Shown: positions 33,850-46,524, numbered from the stretch's first letter. The stretch: 64,000 bases of DNA from Effrenium voratum (GCA_963377175.1 CAUJNA010000535.1:988501-1052500); one strand, 5' to 3'. The notes: a model not told the origin generated them from the sequence alone. Program-made: numbers and translations.

Positions 33850-35765
33850 GCATGCATAATGCCTACATTTTGATCATCTATCAGCATGAATAAGCTTGAC
33901 AGTTTGAGGTGTTGGCGATCGCTGTGTTGGCCACAACGTTGCTGAAGGGGTGCTGCCCCACGCAGTTACGCACATGCACTCGTCCACACCCACTCACCCA
34001 CACAGGCAATCTCGCTCGAACACCCTTGCGCCCATGCGCACGCACACTCGAATGCTCACGCTTTAGGAGCGGTCGCCCCCCCAGGCCTGCAAACACACAA
34101 CACATGGAGATGCTACATCACACGTATTTACATTTTGGGAAGGCAGCTTGTTCTTAGAGGGAACTGACCGTCCGTGCAGATTTCCAAACAGCTGGTAGGC
34201 TGTAGGTATTATTATTTTCCCAACCTACGTACTGCGGCCCAGCAAGTCAATCATGCGCCCCATACTTCCCGGTGAGCGTGCTCCAAGGTCGATTGTCTAT
34301 TCATTTTCTGCGAAAAAATAAACGACCTGACTGGGGTGAGTTCTTTGTTGGGGATGCCTTCTTTGCGGTTGTGGAATCATTTGTGCTGGTGGCAGCGCAC
34401 GGCAGTCGCCGAGGCTGTAGCAAGGAGAAAAATAGGTTTATTGCACCCAGATTTCCTGCTAACCAGCAGCAGCTTCCTCTTGCTTTCATCTACTCGTTAA
34501 TTAACATGCTTTAAGACGGAAGGGGACAAATGGCCATCTGCAGAGTAGTCAGCTTTGGCCAGCTGAAAACCGGCCCTGTCATACAAGACTTGCTTGCGCA
34601 GTTCGCTTCATTTGTGCAACCTGCCAACAACACGTAGAACGCATTGTCTTGGGTTGGACTCTGGGGGACGAGAAAGCGAGCTGAGCTCCCCTGCACGGCA
34701 GCCAAAAGGCTGACACCTGAAATGGAAAGAAGTTTATGTCCCTCGGATTTGTTGGGACATTATTTACAGTAAATGAAGTTCCACAAAGCATTCTTGCAGG
34801 GGGTCCCCATGAACGTTCATAGCCACATGTGCCAGAAGCAGCTGCACCTCAAATGGGAGCACTGTCTTTAAAAGGGGAGACCTACAAGCAAGCATCCAAA
34901 CATGTCAGGGTTCTTAACATTGACAAGCTGCCATGCCATGCTCAGAAAGCCCTGTTTGAGTCAGCTTGTGGCAGGTATGTATGTGATTAGTGTCCTGGCA
35001 ATATGCTTGCATATGTAAAAATATATATGATGGTTGTTCAAGAAAGAGTCCCCAATGGTGGACCTCTCAAAACGGACCCATCTGAATATGCCGACATGTG
35101 CAAAATAGACAATATGCATGTCAGAGCCTGCCTGCTTGAGTCCGCTGCGCAATGCAGCCCTATGACATCTGCGGAGTTCGGCATCTCGGGCTACATTTTT
35201 TGGAATGGAATAATTGAAAATAAAAGCCCCCACTTACATCCAAAAAAAACTTGTCAAAGCACACTCCATTACTCTAACATGTGCAAAGCCTCCTCAAAAT
35301 AAGGTAGTGGACAGGGCTAAGTATGTCTTTGGCATAACTCAGTCCAGGGCTGATACCCATCACCTGCAAACTGTAAGCCATTCAAAACAACACATACCAA
35401 TGTCTAATCCTCCTACATACGAACACATATGCTCATGTGTATATATAGAGAAATATATGTTTGTGCATATATACGGACGCGTCTGCGCACACCAAATCAT
35501 GCATACCAAGTAAATACATACGTGAAGAAACATCTGAGTGAGTGTCAACAAATACATAAACATGTGTTTAAACAAAACAAACATAAACAAATCAGAAGAT
35601 AAATGAATACAAGCATGCGCGAATCACAACAAACACGTGAATGAACAAGCACATAGACAAATTGGCGGATACATAAAGTAGATCAACCAAGGAAGAGCAA
35701 TAGATCAATACAGCGAAACATATAAGTATATAGCTTTAACGCTGTGTATATATATATATATATAT
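33850..35765. other. No gene recognised; AT-rich with a (TA)n tract
   Basis: Only short unsupported frames. From about 35400 the DNA is AT-rich with ACATA/ATAAAC words, ending in a (TA)n run at 35746-35766 followed by CCCCCCCCC. This is probably the 5' flank of the copia element. Confidence 0.5.
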
Positions 35766-35986
35766 GTGTTCCAGGCCGTGAACCCCCCCCCTTGTGTTGC
35801 TTTTTTGTTGCACATTGACCTATTCACACACTCCGCTGACATGATGGCTCAAGGCCCTTCAAGTCATTTGTACAGTCATTCGACTCATGGTACAGTGATG
35901 AAAAGGCTTGCAGACCGCTTCACAGGATTCACAGTCAACACAAGCCACCCGGGACAATCCATCCTCCAAACCTCCCTATTGGCATA

Positions 35987-36541
35987 TTGGACTTTTTCAG
36001 GAAACAAAAAGGGCAGTCACGAGGTGGCTTTAAACCCTTTAGAAAAAGCGGTTCTGGCGGGAAGGCCAATATGGCCAATGAAAACTATGATTCCTACGAC
36101 CAGGCATATTGGGGAAAAGGCAAAGGAAAGAAGGGAAAGAAAGGAAAATCAAAATTCCAATATCCCTATGATGGAAACAGGGGTTATCCACCCTATGAGA
36201 ATGGCAAAGGAGGCGGACATGACAAAGGAAAATCCAAGACGTTCGCAGCCATCGCAGAGAAGACGGAGGAGCAGCCCGCCGTCCAGCAGACTGCACCATC
36301 CACAGAGCCTACCTATGCCGGTTGGACAGACCAAGATTGGGATCAATCATGGACATGGAACGAACAAGGCTGGTACTCATCCCATGAGACATCCAGCACA
36401 GGACAAGCGCTAATGGCGTTCCATGACGCATATGAGCATCATGAGAAAGAGGCCATCCACGGGAAGCTGATCCAATCAGATGCAGTTCAGAACACAATTT
36501 GTCCGTCACAACAAATCACAGCCTTTTGGCAACAAAGCTGA
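35987..36541 (+). pseudogene. Gag-like C-terminal region
   Basis: A frame of 184 codons, Gly/Lys/Tyr-rich (KGKGKKGKKGKSKFQYPYDG), then acidic and Trp-rich (TDQDWDQSWTWNEQGWYSS). It lacks a CCHC knuckle. Its place directly before the protease suggests the nucleic-acid-binding end of gag. An overlapping frame (35766-36413) is probably the real continuation of the upstream part. Confidence 0.5.
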
Positions 36542-37522
36542 TGGCGCCTGTCATCAACCCTCAGCACAATCCGACCTATGCGATCCTGGACATGTACCAG
36601 ATCCATGGGCAGCTGGCATGCAATCCAGCGTTTTACTCAGGCTATCGAACCCATGAAGGACATCATCTCCTATCAGTACATCCCGGCCGAGACCAAGTTC
36701 ACTTTTGCAAACGGAGAGACCGCCAGGGTTAATTGGACACTGCATCTTCGATATTACACAACTCCTCCATGCAGTACAAACATCGACGTCCTTGAACAAG
36801 GAACTGTACCGATCCTCCTCAGCATCAGTCAGACGCGGAACCTCTACATGACCATCGAGCACACACCTCAATGTGACAAGGCTTTTTTTTGGCATGAACC
36901 GTCAGGCAGTTCCAGTATCCGGTACAGGACATGCACTCGTCGAGTTGCAAGAGTGAAGGCACATGGAGAAATTGCTCACAAGGGCCTCACCAACTACGTC
37001 TACGATGATGACAACAGCATCAAGTTTCCCTCCGGGGATATCTCCAAGAGTGAAACTGTTTGTGCAGCAAAATCATCCGAGGCGAAGGAGGACCTAGCAA
37101 CTCCTAAAATCATTGGGTCTCAAAAGCAGGACCATTGGATCCTTGATAAGAAGAACAAGCAGCTCATCCGTGTGCACATCACGCCTCGCAAGCCACTCTT
37201 CACACCAAATGGAGCCAAGGAATGTCCAATCAATCCTGATAACATCAGCCGAGAGCGTACTACGGAAATCATTGGTGCGTCCGAAGGTGGAGATCCAGAC
37301 ATCCTAGAAGACAATTGGAGACTTACATCCCAGGCAAACAAACCGATGATTAACCTGTGGATAGGTAAGACCATTTTCACCTTCGCGGACAATTCGCTTA
37401 AGGACGAAGAAGCAGGCTCAGGACCGGCAGCAGACAGGATCATCGACAAGAAGGGCCGGTCGACCATTGAGCCAGATCCTTTCGCACCATCCTCAGAAGA
37501 ACCAACGATGCTTCCGCTTTGA
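36537..37522 (+). pseudogene. Retropepsin-like protease and linker
   Basis: YAILDM in one frame joins, after a one-base frame change near 36590, CTRSMGSWHAIQRF and FTFANGETARVNWTLHL in the next. The flap and the second hydrophobic strand (VLEQGTVPILLSISQTRNLYM) are clear. The catalytic D-T/S-G is disrupted at the frameshift. The linker runs to 37522, with HWILDKKNKQLIRVHITPRK, a segment without an identified fold. Confidence 0.55.
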
Positions 37523-37550
37523 ACAAGCACATTGGAATTCTGTACGTAAA

Positions 37551-38165
37551 GGAAACATCCACATTCTCGAGATCTTTGCAGGAAGTGCCAGATTCAGTCA
37601 ATGCTGCGCACTCTCAGGTCTACAGGTTGGGACTCCCGTAGACATCCGCACCGGATTCGACGTAATGACATCCAAGGGACGACACATGGTCATGGAGATC
37701 ATCAAGGAGCAAGCACCTGATGTAATCCTCATGGCACCGGTCTGTGGACCATGGTCAAATATGCAGAACATCCAACAAGACCAACAAAGAGTCTGGGAGA
37801 AGCGGAAACGCTATCTTCCCATGGTTGAGTTTGTGGCATCCATTGCGCGATATCAGCTGAAGCACGGAAGATATTTCATCATTGAAAATCCTCAGACATC
37901 CAAGATATGGTATCTGAAATGTATGCAGCAACTGTTTTCAGATCCATCCGTGACCTGAGGAGATTTCCATTTCTGTGCATACGGACTGAAAGATCCTGAA
38001 TCCGGGCTCAGAAGTCTCAAGCCCACGAGCTTGATGCACTGCGTACCTCCCGAGGTAATGAGACCGATCTTCAGAAGGTGTAAAAATTCTACCAGCTCAG
38101 TCAAGCATGAACATCAACCCCTCGAGGGAAATGCTGGTACTTTCGGAAGCAGAACCAAACTGGCA
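37551..38165 (+). pseudogene. SAM-methyltransferase-like domain in copia element
   Basis: HILEIFAGSARFSQCCALSG (motif I-like E-x-F-x-G), then DVILMAPVCGPWS (resembling the P-C motif of cytosine-5 methyltransferases) and YFIIENPQTSKIW (ENP-like). After an in-frame TGA at about 37956 the domain continues with FCAYGL, LKPTSLM and HEHQPLEG. It occupies the place where an integrase would be expected. C5-methyltransferase ancestry is inferred from motif order. Methyltransferases captured by dinoflagellate retrotransposons have been reported, but whether this is the same family needs a profile search. Confidence 0.55.
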
Positions 38166-38853
38166 CAGGTGTATCCTTACCAGTTCTGTCAGGATCTCGC
38201 GCACATCCTCCTACGACACTTGAAGGTGAAACCACTTGACAACGAGGTGTACCTCTTGGAGGACCTTTTCGAACCATTCACCATCAAGCAGGTTGACATC
38301 CTGAGAAAGGAGATGGAAGCCATTGACAAGCAGTTCAACATGACTAGCAGCAGTCTTGCGGTCAGAATTCAGGACCTCCCGTTCAACACGGACGTTCAAC
38401 CATTGGTCATCCAAGATCCGCTAGTCCAGAAGTTTCAGAAGACGATGAAGCAGTACCCACCGGGGACTGAAATCGATATCTTCAAACAAGATCCTAATGA
38501 CTGGCGATGTCAGAACATGTGGAATGGTTGCAAGAAGTTGAGACAATTGTGCATCTCATCCACTCGGCACGATGCATGCACAGCATTCGTCCACACCATC
38601 GGCATCAACATGCCAATTACGTCACCTCCGGACGATGCGATCATATCCTTCTGGCAGCCTGATCAGCTGAACAGGATTTGGGTCTTGCCTGCATCCAAAT
38701 GCAATTGGGAGAATTATGATCCGAAGACTTGGCACGCTGTGATGTTTTCACCGTTCATCAGTCGTTCTCGGACGCGCCGGCCATCAGGCCAATGCCCATC
38801 GAGACAGATCCATCGGATCCCACGGATGCACCTCAACAACCTGACACAGCTGT

Positions 38854-40800
38854 GTGCGCATGCCTGATCCAAGACCTCCAACTCCACCGGACGAGAACAT
38901 GTCAGATCCTCCTCCGGATCCTCCACATCAGCCTGATCATCCCATGCCGCCAGCACCACGCAGTGTGTCACCGGACAGTCCAGTGGATCCACCACTGCCG
39001 CCACACGACAAACCTGGCGGGGGAGATGCAGCGCTTAAACGGCAAAAACAGTCCATTTCATCCTCAAGCGGACTCAATCGACTGGGGGGTGATGTCTCTT
39101 TGCCATCACAGTCGCAATCATCTCAGCCAATTCTTCCGACTGTCGTGGTACCTTCACCACCTGCGATTCTAACAAATCCCGAAGCAGAAGACCATGATGA
39201 AGATCTTGAACTGCCAACGCTTGAGCAAGAAGAAACGACTGGCAGTCCATCCAAGAAGCAGAAGACTGGGAAGAAGAAGAAGAAGAAGCCAGATGACAAT
39301 GATGAGTCACCTGAGCATTCTCCCAGAAATGAACCTGCGTCTTCATCCAATTACAATCCGAACAATCCAGCAAACTTGCCGGTACAATATGAAAGTGAGG
39401 AAGAACTGATCCCTCATGTTCCAACCTCATCCGGCACTGGAAGTTCAGAAAGAACCATGAGATATACTGACCAGGAAGATGGAGAATCAGAAGACTCTCA
39501 GAGGACCAGATCTTACGATGATCACCAAGCTGATCTCGTTCTTGAGGAAGCACACTGGTCACTCATGACAGCCGAGCAGAAGATCTGTGCGAACACTGGA
39601 TCCTTTACGGTTCCGAGAGATATTGAAGGCAACCCTGTCCTTCTTGGACGTGTGAAAGGGACCTTCAACCCATCGCCCCGATGCGGATTCTCTCATCAGA
39701 AATACACAGATCAGAATCATGTGGACCAGCTATGCAAGAACATGACCGACGATGACCATGCACTCTTAGTCTTGTACTCATCCAAGCAAGAGTCCTTGAA
39801 GGCTTCATCCACATCCGCACTCATTGGCAAGAAGCGGAAGGAAGCGACAGCCACTGAAATAAAGGCTTATCAGAAGCAATTCCTTGAAGCCAAGCAGCTT
39901 GAGTGCAAATCTTGGCTTGATAACGAAGTGTTCGACTTGGTCGACACACGCAAGATTGAGGTCAGGAACTGGGTCACTGGTCGCTGGGTCCTTACCCCAA
40001 AGCGAGACAAGGATGGTAACTTCCTGAAGACCAAGGCTCGCTGGGTCCTCCGGGGCTTCCAAGACAAGCAGAAGAATGATCAGCAGACAGATAGTCCCGC
40101 TGCATCCAGGAGTGGCTTCCGCCTTGCAATCCAAGCAGCCGCAAATAAGGGCTGGAATATATTTCACATGGGTTTGAAGACAGCATTCCTCCAAGCCGAA
40201 GCATACGATCAGACTCGTGACATCATTTGTCAGATCCCTCCTGAAATGGGATATCCACCACACATTGGAGCGCGCATGAAGAAGCCTGCCGACGGGCTAA
40301 ATGACGCACCCCGCAGATGGTGGAACATCCTTGATTCGGCACTCCGTTCTTACGGACTGGTGCCCACCAGGGCAGACCGTTGTACATATGTATACTACAT
40401 CAAGCAGCTTCCAAGGCCCGCATTGGTGAGTGCAAAGAAGTCATCCAATACTTTCGATCTCGAAGGAGCAGTTGATTACCTTATGGATCCTGTTTCCGGT
40501 AACAATGCCAAGAATCGACAAGTTCATGGAGCACTTTCTCTTCATGTTGATGATCTTCTTATGACGGGTGATGATGTGTTCGAGAAGGAAATCATGGGAC
40601 GACTTCGCAAGGATTTTCAAGTTGGTTCCGAAGACAAAAATGATTGCCTCTTCGTAGGACAACGCATCCAATGGAAGCAAGACGACAAGCATGGCTGGTA
40701 CATCAATGTCCATCAGAACGTTGCCATTGACGAACTTCAGGAGATCACTTTTGACAAGTACCTGAAGTCCTCTTACTCCACAAATGCATACTGCATACAG
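38854..40800 (+). pseudogene. Copia reverse transcriptase (RVT_2) with disordered N-terminal linker
   Basis: A Pro/Ser/acid-rich linker (residues 1-220) leads to ECKSWLDNEVFDLVD, VTGRWVLTPKRDKDG, KARWVLRGFQD, FHMGLKTAFLQAEAYD, MKKPADGLNDAPRRWW and LSLHVDDLLMTGDD. These are the successive copia reverse transcriptase blocks. The first catalytic Asp, normally in D-x-K-T-A-F-L, is Gly here, while the xxDD box is intact. The frame shifts near 40790 into the RNase H connection. Confidence 0.88.
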
Positions 40801-41648
40801 GAGTGTCCTAGGTCAGATCAATTGGTTACAATCGCGAACGCAGTTCCACATTGGTTATCAATGCTCCAGGTATGCATCCAAGGCATCATCACCGACCATT
40901 GAGGACGTTCGCGCCATTAAGACGACAGTCAGAACCATCAAAAGCATTCCGCTTAGTATGATATTCTGGCCCCTTCGTGGCAAGACACGCGTAGTTGGTT
41001 ATCCAGATGCATCCTATCGCAACAATGAAGATAAGTCATCCCAACGTGCGCATGTTATATTTCTTGCAGAACAAAGAGATCTTCGCCAGGGCTCATTGAA
41101 CTCGAGAGGCTCATTGGTCGACTATGAGACGCACAAGATCACCGCCACAACCATCCATGTCCACTACTGTTGCAGAACTGCACAGACTGATGCGTTGTTA
41201 CGGTTCAGCATTATTTCTTCGCGGTCTCTGGTCAGACATAACAGGCGAAATCGCAGATGTACACATCCGCACTGATGCGAAAAATCTTGTCACCACAGCA
41301 CCCACAACACATCAACCGGAACAGAAAGAGACAATGCATTTGGTCCAAATGTTGAGAAAGGAAAGCAACAGTGGACAGATGCATGACCTTGCACATGTAT
41401 GGAGTGAAGATTGCCTGGCAGATTCGCTGACCAAGCATTCAGCTAAAGCAGACGAGCTCATCAAGGCCGTCCTCACCGGCAATCTCTTGAACGTTGATGC
41501 ACATCCACCCTTCCGTACTATGTTGCAGAACAAGGCATTTTTGGTTGAGTGGCTAGCACACAATACGAAGCACGGACCCGACATCATTGCCTTTGCAGGA
41601 GTTGGTATAGCAGAATCCATGTTTGCTTATTGGGGAACCTGGGCATGA
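40784..41648 (+). pseudogene. Copia connection and RNase H domain
   Basis: The first frame reads YRSVLGQINWLQSRTQFHIG and VGYPDASYRNNEDKSS (the first RNase H Asp). Near 41120 it shifts to STTVAELHRLMRCYGSALFL, DVHIRTDAKNLV and DCLADSLTKHS. The order matches copia RNase H. Two frame breaks make it nonfunctional. Confidence 0.8.
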
Positions 41649-41673
41649 TCCGCATGTCCACGAATTCTGATGC

Positions 41674-43000
41674 ATGAGTGTTTCATTTTGCACATTTTCA
41701 ATTCCTCAAATCCGTGATCTCAAGAAATATGTGTCTGCATCCGCAGCCACTTTCGGTTTACAACCATTCCGACCTTTGCAATCGTGTATGCTTGATCACC
41801 TCGAAGACATGCCGATTCTCAACGTGATCTTCGGACAATCCAGCACTGCGGCTCCTTCGCCGAAGCCGCTGGTGAAGAGACGGGCATCTCCATTGAAGGA
41901 ATCCCCTGCTCGTGATGAGGAAGATGAGACATCCGACTGCCCCATGGAGCAGGTCGTCGATGAGAATCCATCCGCCTCTCAACACCAGATAATGTCAAGG
42001 AGCAGGTTGATTATGATCGAGATGCCGACAACCATGATGACCTGGATGACGAAGAGCAACCTCTCGCAGGAAATCCAATGCCGAAGGCGATGCCACATCC
42101 GAAACTGGTTCCGAAGTCAACACTGAGGCTTATGTCAAAGATGAAGCCAGCGCCAAAGAACATCCTGGATGAGGAGACAGAATCCGACAATCATCCTGGT
42201 GACCGACCTGCACTTCCAAGGCGGCCAGTGATGCGGCCAACTCTCACATCCAACGATAGGTGGCATGTACCAGATGGATCAGATACGGACATCAGCCTCC
42301 AGAGGAAATCCGTACATCCAGGACCTTTCGGGAATTCTAAATTCCTCAATTTCGTGTACGAATACTACAAGGAGTGCTCAACCATCCTCGAGACGAATCC
42401 TGACTTCCACTATTCATCCCTGAGCACGAACGACAACATGGAGCCAAGGTATTCTGGTTGAAGGCCAGATTCAACGATTACTGGAAGCCAACGCTTCAAG
42501 GTGAAGGCCCACATACAGAGAAACAATACATGGACTTCATCAACAAGGTCTACAGCATTTGCTGCTACACCAATGCTCAGCCAGAAGTTTACGGAACCGA
42601 CATCATTCCGATGGTATGTCACAACCGCCATATTGATCTCGAGAAGACCGTCCAGAACGTTGAGCAGGTTTGCAAATACTTCAACATGGATCCATCCAAG
42701 GCAAAACAGATCACCGACCTCATCCTCTGGCAAATCGAGCGATTAAGCAGATTGTTTTCTGGATGTTTTCGACATGATTCCACGCTAGGCCAACACCGAG
42801 AATGCAAACGACAAGTGGACATGGGTCTTGATGGATCCGTTGAGCTCCACGATGCATTGACCTGCATTACGCATGCCAGGAGTTGCATGGGCAATAAGCC
42901 AGGACTTCTTTTGATGGCTATGTTCCCGAACCATGGGAAGGCACGTTTCGAGATTGCGTTCGTGTATCGGTGGGGTGGTGGGTGGTGGGTGGTTGGGTGG
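41674..43000 (+). pseudogene. 3' frame downstream of copia RNase H, unidentified
   Basis: Three consecutive frames (41674-42126, 42078-42461, 42458-43027) read as one protein with breaks near 42070 and 42460: an acidic, Pro-rich N-terminus, then a globular stretch (FLNFVYEYYKECSTILETN; TEKQYMDFINKVYSICCYTN). The 3' end runs into GGGTGG repeats and is clearly not native. Function unknown. Confidence 0.4.
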
Positions 43001-43165
43001 TTGGGGTGTGGTTCGGAGTTAGTTTAGGCTTGGTGGGTTGGTTTAGGGTTGGTTCAGGGTTGGTTTGCGGCGGGTTTCGGGTGGGTTTGGGGTTTGGGTT
43101 GATTTAGGCTTAGGGTTGGGGTTAAGGAGGGGTTGCAGGGTGGTTTGGTTTGGGGTAGGATGTTG
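42966..43165 (+). repeat. G-rich telomere-like degenerate tract
   Basis: Repeated GGGTGGT, GGTTTAGGG, GGTTCAGGG, GGTTTGGGG and GGCTTAGGGTT units. TTTAGGG-type repeats are known from dinoflagellate telomeres. This tract is too degenerate to be a working telomere and abuts the 3' end of the copia element. Confidence 0.5.
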
Positions 43166-43299
43166 CGAGAGGTGCTGGGGTGTTGGTTCACGGGGTGAAA
43201 GGGGGAGTCTGGGACCGAAGCTGCAGGGCTCACACGGTACTGGACAGCATCCCCAGCATCATCCCCAAGATGCAGATGATGCGGGGGAGTGGGGTACCA

Positions 43300-43385
43300 T
43301 ACCATTGGGGGGGGGTACGTGGCCCAGGGACTGGTACATCTATATATATATATACACAAAATATATGCAAACCCCCCCCTGCCAT
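43300..43385. repeat. GGGGGGGTAC ... (TA)n ... CCCCCCCC composite
   Basis: A G run with GTAC, a (TA)n tract at about 43339-43353 and a C run followed by TGCCATGG. It matches the architecture of other composites in the window. Confidence 0.7.
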
Positions 43386-43489
43386 GGACCCTAGTTTAGT
43401 GCCTTTTGGGGATGACAAATGTCCCCAAAGCCTGATGATTTGGAGCCTGGAGTCCTCTAAAATGTCCCAATATGATACCCTTTCCAAAT

Positions 43490-44875
43490 AGGATTTTACT
43501 TCAACTAAAATTATAATTTTGAATACGGTTTAGTAAGGATATAGTTTTCCAAGTGTCTTTTATGCGACGTGGAATGTGAATATAATTTCTGGTAAACTCC
43601 AACTAATCTTTAACGAAAGAAATTAGATTGGAGTTTGTTCCCAACTATAATATGAAGTGTTGAAAAATATGATACGAACACAACTCAATTAGCCTTTGAT
43701 AATAACACTTAAATAGAAACTAATTCTCAAATACAGTTCATAATAAATATGGCTAAATGTTTAGGGGACTTCAAAAAGAACATCGAAATACGATTTGTGT
43801 TATTTACATTCTGGCCCTTTTGTAGTATGAGAAAGGTCCAGAATCAAACTTGCTAGACGGTGTTTCAATCTGGACATTTCAAGGTTCAAATTCATAAACT
43901 ACCTCGAAACAGGGATTCTAGCTAAATAAATTGCATTTATAGTCTTATTTGGGCAGGAAATCATAATTCATTCTATCTCAAAAGGAAAATGGTAGTAAAT
44001 GAGCAGAGGTGGACAGGTAGTTCGGGGGGGGTGACGGTGTGTAAACATATATTTACATATACACACATACATACAAACATATAGAACCCCTGATGATCCT
44101 CTAAAATGCAGTGTTTGCAGAATTGCACCTACCTTTACCTTCTGGAAAAGGGTCAAGATGAGCATAGCTTACATGAAGCAAACCGCTCACAAAAAGCACG
44201 TGAAAGCTTGTCTAATTCAGAACTTGAAAGCGGTTCCACTGGATCGCTAAGCACTAGAAAGTATTTTGCCACTGGATGGAAGATTCGGGATTGAAGATTA
44301 CACAGAAATCCTCCTGAGAATCGTCAAACCTGGCCAAACCCAAACAACATTCAAGCTATTCTAACACTTGAAAGTGCTTACCACTGGATTAAGACGTCAA
44401 AACTGAAGATTGCCCAAAAAACAACATTCCTGAAAATATCAATCCTGGCCAGCCCCGAAAAACTTTCAAGTTGGGCCAGCCCAAAAAACAATTCAAGTTG
44501 TTCTAAAACCTCGAAAGTATTTGACCACTGGATTGAATACTCAAGATTGAAATACTCTCTGAGAATCTTTTCCTATCACTGTGAATCCAGAAACTGCGGG
44601 AACTTGGAGAAATGTATATGAGTGCAAATGGGTGCGCCTACTTGGTTGCAGAAATATGTATTGAAAACCTAGAGTGCTGGGACAACCCTGGATTATCTTA
44701 AAAAGCAAAAAAACATTCAAAACCTCCGGGATTCAGGATTCCCAAAAAGAATTCTCTCAGATTCTTGAAGCTTGAATATTGAAACCTAGATTTAGAAAAC
44801 AAAGGTTGTCCCAATACTCTGAGATGGATGCAGACTCTGTCAGATGGCAAATGTTGAAATCTTTGCTTACATTAC
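43490..44875. other. AT-rich island, no gene; three-unit imperfect tandem repeat
   Basis: The base composition differs sharply from the flanks. From about 44240 to 44575 an imperfect unit of about 115-140 bases recurs, with TTGAAAGT...CCACTGGATT...AAGATTGAA and CCTGGCCA words. The words echo those at 12.7-13.2 kb. Confidence 0.6.
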
Positions 44876-45009
44876 ATATGTATGCACACTTGCATATAGA
44901 CATATTGGCACCCCCCCCCCCCATGTTGCCACAAAATCAACAAGGCGCGAAAGGCAAAAAAACACTGGAAAACACAGCTCCAGCTCATCAAACCAGGGTC
45001 CATGCAGGG

Positions 45010-45062
45010 GTACCATACATATATATATATATATATATATGTATGTATATATATATATAATA
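45010..45062. repeat. GGGGTACC-(TA)n microsatellite
   Basis: AGGGGTACCATACATATATA leads into (TA)n with GTATGTATG interruptions. A C run lies upstream at about 44911-44924. Confidence 0.85.
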
Positions 45063-45065
45063 TGT

Positions 45066-46500
45066 CAACAAAGTCCGCGCTTGGGCACCCCCGCCCTGGC
45101 TGGCCAGCAGCTCGCTCCTGGGACTCGCCACTTCGCCGACCGGCCGGGTGTCTGTTTTTGGGAGCTGGCACCCTTTTTCGGGTGGTCATAAAGGGAAACC
45201 AAGAGGGAAACCGAAGCCCACGTTGATCCGATTTTGGAGCACATATTCGATTTCATGGGTGTGTCGCATGGGGAACCACCTGATGGCGGGTGTCTTTCCC
45301 TTCAAAACATTCCATAGTTGCCCACTGGCTTCCCATGAAAGTCTTCGCCTTTTTGCGTTAAATGTGTCCAGCTGTTTCCAGTGGAAACAACTGGAGCAGA
45401 AGTGAACAACTGGGTTTTAGCCTGTTTAGTGGCTTGGTCACATAAGCCGCATGAAGGACTCTCAGGAAGAAAAGCTGGATGCTGCCCCCCTGCTCCTCCT
45501 CTACAGTTGCACCATGGATTACCCTCCCACTGGTCTGTCACCAAGTCCCACGACTTTCACTTACCAAAAGGCAAGAACGCTTTTAGCCAATGGAAGCTGC
45601 CCTGGAACAAATGAGTAGGTTGCATCTTGGTGATCGCAGCTTGGGCATGCAGCGAACTCTAGCGAAATCCAAGCGAAATCCAAGCCCGTACACCCGCGCA
45701 TGGTCACACATTGCGGGCCCAAACTCAACAGGAAAACCACCAAGCCTGTGGTCCAAATGTCCTGAACTCATCCGCCTATCAAATATTTTGCCAAGCCCCT
45801 TGAGCCTCCAGCGGCTACAGTCGGACTCCCAGGTCCCCGAGGCAAAATGGGGGAGGGGGGGAACCCTTGATTGAAACCTAACACCTGGAACTTTCCAACT
45901 CGTTTTTTCTCAAAGAAACTGCAGGAGCATCGGCAAGTTACAGATCAGAAATTCATAACGACCAAGAATTGAATAACAGATTTAGAAGGAGATGCACCGG
46001 AGGAGCACTCTGGCAATTCCCAGCTCCCTGCAACCCCATCCAACCGCCGCATAACGTCTTGCTTTTTTCTCGCCTTTTCGGGTCTTGGCGTCTTGGCTGC
46101 GACCCACAGCAGGTCTTGTCGGTGTGGTCCGAACACGCAAAGGGATGGCAACTTGTGGGTCAGTTTCAATATTAAGCTTTGAATGGTGGTGAAAAGGCTA
46201 TCCACCCTCAAAAGCATCTTGCAACCCCCCTCATCAAGCCGCTCAGCGGGAGCTTCAATATGGCAATATGGAAGTGACCGGCATTCTTGCAGCTCTCTTG
46301 GCCAATCCTATCAACCCCAGCTTCCTTCAAAACTCGGGACTTTGTGTATTACTCAACAAATATGTTTCGCGCTTAGCGCATCAAACAAAATTGATCGACA
46401 CCCTCAAAAATCAACAGAACAGGGGACTGTGGGGGTGCGGTTTCTTCTGTTTTTCTGCTTGCTTCCTGTGTTTCTTGTTGTGTGGTTTTCTTCTATTTTT
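45066..46500. other. No gene recognised
   Basis: A GC-rich, exon-like patch (45066-45180) has plausible frames on both strands but no recognisable domain. The rest shows nothing. Confidence 0.4.
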
Positions 46501-46524
46501 GTGTGCCTTTTGTTGGTTATCTTC

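Larger units (their letters stand above)
35830..43000 (+). mobile_element. Decayed Ty1/copia retrotransposon
   Basis: In order on the plus strand: gag-like low-complexity frame, aspartic protease, linker, methyltransferase-like domain, Thr/Pro-rich linker, copia reverse transcriptase, RNase H and a further 3' frame. Frame changes near 36545, 37520, 37956 (TGA), 38840, 40790, 41120, 41650 and 42070 and a substituted catalytic residue show that it is inactive. No integrase core and no terminal repeats were recognised. The 3' end fades into a G-rich telomere-like tract. Confidence 0.8.
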
